Source of the DNA: Vanessa cardui
Taxonomy: Eukaryota > Arthropoda > Insecta > Lepidoptera > Nymphalidae
Assembly: GCF_905220365.1 (NCBI RefSeq)
Contig: NC_061128.1
Location: 4,402,001 to 4,466,000 of the forward strand
Reading direction: 5' to 3'
Length of the DNA: 64,000 bases
Shown in pieces: positions 60,901 to 64,000 of this stretch. The notes under the pieces were generated by a model that had not been told where the DNA came from, did no database searches, and saw only the letters and a list, made by a program, of their open reading frames with translations. The position numbers were made by a program, and so were the translations under genes. Positions within the stretch are counted from its first letter, which is position 1. Every line of letters begins with the position of its first letter.

Positions 60901-63900
60901 AAATACTTAAGCACAAAACGAGCTATTTTAAATACATATAGGTTTTAAAATTATATTGACACACGTTACTGAACGATTACAACGTTTGTCATTATTTTAT
61001 TAAAATATGTTTCCTTAGTATGTCCATGACAAGAAAAAACGAAATGATTCAACAGTTTTCTGATTACTTTACATTTTCCGAGATAGCAACGATAATAAAT
61101 TTTAATCTAATTGCTCAATATTACGTCAATAAAAATGACAGCCGGTCGAGGTGGTTTGATAAGAGTATGGGCCGAATTTTTTAAATCCGTTAGGATAACA
61201 AAACGCTGCGGTTGCCCAATAGGAGCTATCGCGATAGTATCGCACTCGGATTGACACATCAAGCCGCGCGTACGAGATTACATCGCTTACATCGTAATCG
61301 ACGCCTGCGTCACGCTGCCACGTCATTCGACTTACCAAATTATTTTATAATCAATAATTATCGTCCATCAAGTTTTGGTATTAAAAATGTTCATTGTACA
61401 CTTTATTTGAGTCAAAACCGTGTAAGTACCGCAAAGCAATGTGCTTCATTTATATTTATAATTTGTATCGAACTGCTACACTTGTAGTTTGTTGAGTTTG
61501 AAGGCAGTTGTGAGTTCTTAAAAATAAAGTTTTTGTTTCTCCAACAATGAATATTACGACCTTCATTAATTAATTTAATGTCATGAAATTCCTATATTCT
61601 TCGTTATGACTTCGCCTACAAAATTTTTCAATTTCTCTTTAAAAAACGAATATGCTTTATCCTTTACGTTACCTTGTATATAACTATTACCCATCCAAGG
61701 TAAATTGCTTCTCTCTTTCTACCAACAGCAATTTGACAAAAGAAAGTAAAAGACAAAGAATTATGTAATTATAACACCTCTATATAAAGAGTAATTATAT
61801 TAGAAAAGCGCATCAAAATGACAAAATAACTTCTTATAACTTTTTAATGTTTTACTGTATATTTATATTATAGGCGACGATAAGTTTTTCAATTAAAACT
61901 TTGCCATGCTTTGCATGAGAGTGTCATACAGTGGAAAAATACATAAGGTACTTGGTTTTAGCAACGGATACCATTAACAAAGTTTATACAATATTTTATA
62001 TGGATGGTTTTTCTAAACTGCGGGCTCTAGCCGTTCTTATGATACCTACTTATTGAACCATCATCGTGGCTCATGACATGATATTAATGGATTATTATAT
62101 AGATCATTAATAATAATCTAGAGCAAGAACTATTTTCACTTTTTTTTCGCCAGTAGCGATCCGTTCGATACGCGATAAGCTTTATATTATTCATATAGAT
62201 ATCAATTTCATGAAGAATTCTTTGTAAATATAGGCACATGATCATATAAAGGTATGTATTAGAAAAATCCTTAGCAAAAACACTACTCATATGTAATATC
62301 AGAGACATCAAAGGTAAACAACAACTTACAATATCACAAAAGAATATATTATATAGAAAAAAAATGGTAATCAATCTCTTCACTAACGAGTAGACAACTA
62401 ATAAAATTAACTTATTATTAAAAACGATTTAAAAAAAAAAAACAATTCTTCTAGAATAGTACTACGACCACTATTAAAATCAATTTGCAATAAAACATCA
62501 TTTCCTGTCACTATTGCATGAAGAAACAATAAGTACGCGATGCTTATTATAGATAAAAAATATATATATGGGAATGAACTGCAATTAGTGCAGTCAGACG
62601 TTGATGGATAGTGCCACTGAAACACCACAATAATGCAAATACAGCCTAACGTCGCAAGAAGCGTAAACACGCTTATAACGTTTTTATTTTAAAGAAACTT
62701 ATCAAACATTTTTATGCAATTTTTATCGCATATATGTCAAAATAATAATGATAGACTCGTTCTATTTAAATATGTCTATTTAAGGAATATTGTGTTACGC
62801 TTCGCAATTTACAATACATAAGATTTTTATTACAGTTGTACATTTAAACTAATAAATGAAAACTGATCTGTTTCCTGTGGTACTTTATTGCTACATAGAC
62901 TATTGTAATGTTCTTAGACAATCATATTTAGATTTATGCTTAATCTAAATCATTTAGATCACTTTTAATTAAGATACGCTATAATATGATAATTCAATAT
63001 TTATAAGCATATCTTGACAATTGCCAGTTTTTGTCAAACTGGTTGACAAACGATTCCTTTTGAAGAGCCTCTAAGATTTTTCCACCACCCTATTTCATAG
63101 CGCACTGTATTTGGCATGTTTTTTTAGATGTTTGTCTTCATGGGTTGTATTTACACGGGTTCGAACCGGGTAGGTTCGCGTGTTCTAGCCAATGGACCTA
63201 AAATAACTCAATTTAAGACTACATTTAAGCTGTCGTAAGTCCTTTCCATTTTATGTGCAATGACGAATATAAATATAAAAATACATTTTAACTTTTAGTA
63301 TTCCACTTTATAGTATTGGAACAAGATTAATCTATTTTAGGTACTATCTATAGATAATCTTGTTCGATAACAAACGGCATTGGTTCTATCGTTTAGTTAA
63401 GGTTATACAATCGTTATCTATAACATTAGGCTAAAACAATTCTAGTGACAATTACTGAAGTTCTTGAGTATCTAGATCACTTAGTATTTAATAACCACAA
63501 GAAATTGCTGCATATTAAACTATAAGTATATTTATGACAAGATTTTTTGTATTTCATAATATCAAATTATCTTAATATTGAAATTGAATTTTAAAAACAA
63601 TATTTCAAATCGAATGACACACATCGCAACTTAAAATAATTTTCCAGAGGCGACTAAACGTTGGTAATTCAGCGTCGGGTCGCTTCTTGTAACGTGTGAA
63701 TTTGCATTGAATGGCAAAGGACGGTGCGGGCGTTTTCAAATTAGATACAAGGCGACTCCGCTGCTAACACTGTGTTTTGTATTCGTATGGAATTCAATGG
63801 GATTCCTCTAATCTGTGTAACACGGTGCGGCACTGTGTCGTCTGTGTCGCGTTATCGAAAAACTACGACCGTTTTATTAGAACGGAGCATTACCGTTTGT

Positions 63901-64000
63901 GATTTACCTATTTCAATGACATAATAAGTTATAGTTGTCCTTAAGCTATTATTTATGGTTTCACGACTTCCATTAGTAATGTTCACCATAACAGTTTTTA
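57917..64000 (-). other. srp: Upstream srp intron (partial), no exon found
   Basis: From the finger acceptor to the window edge no N-finger (second C-x2-C-x17-C-x2-C) or other exon could be found. GC-enriched patches lie near 59230-59350, 60100-60220, 60580-60700 and 63640-63850. GATA-type sites recur at 59689, 59861, 60143, 60657, 60676 and 60686. The 123-codon plus-strand frame at 58251-58622 has no domain. Confidence 0.6.
63145..63205 (-). repeat. tRNA-derived SINE head (Metulj-like), reversed
   Basis: On the minus strand: 'ggtccattggctagaacacg' (A box), 'cgaacctacccggttcgaac' (B box) and 'ccgtgtaaatacaacccatg'. The A-box phrase matches the head of 12858-13145. The SINE body does not follow, so it is a 3'-truncated copy. 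Confidence 0.6.

Noticed and set aside
57917..64000. N-terminal GATA finger exon
   Set aside because: Searched for a second CxxC-x17-CxxC coding pattern on the minus strand; none seen, so it presumably lies beyond the window.

Overview
This window looks like nuclear DNA from a butterfly or moth, probably a nymphalid-like butterfly. It is AT-rich and gene-poor. It is littered with short interspersed repeats of types I recognise from Lepidoptera: tRNA-derived SINEs (one like the Metulj family), truncated LINE 3' tails, MITE-like elements and a maT-type (DD37D) mariner. The species call is inference. No bacterial, viral or organellar signal was seen, and there is no CRISPR array, rRNA gene or intact tRNA gene.

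The only host protein gene I can support is on the minus strand: the 3' half of a GATA-family zinc-finger transcription factor, best matched to serpent (srp; GATA-beta/BCFI in the silkworm). Four coding exons can be placed with consistent splice sites and phases: 57782-57916 (C-terminal GATA zinc finger), 36803-37016 (basic tail of the DNA-binding domain, then a Gly/Ala-rich stretch), 36404-36543 (His/Pro-rich stretch) and a short proposed terminal exon at 35962-35988 ending in TGA. The N-terminal exons, including any N-finger, must lie beyond base 64000. A 20.8-kb intron separates the zinc-finger core from its basic tail.

Layout. Bases 1-35,400 are an AT-rich desert downstream of the gene. 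They hold the maT mariner (5306-6613, with inverted repeats and TA target duplication, transposase interrupted by one in-frame stop), many SINE and LINE relics, a local tandem duplication near 22.1 kb, and several GC/CpG-rich islands that may be regulatory. Bases 35,400-37,016 hold the 3' end of srp. Bases 37,017-57,781 are the giant intron, with GC islands, a G-quadruplex motif, a 42-bp near-perfect palindrome, and a region bounded by an inverted motif with another repeat inside it. Bases 57,917-64,000 are the next upstream intron, with scattered GATA motifs.

Functionally the window is best read as the 3' end and regulatory landscape of one developmental transcription factor. The noncoding islands are candidates for its enhancers or Polycomb-type elements; that role is inferred from position and motifs and was not demonstrated.
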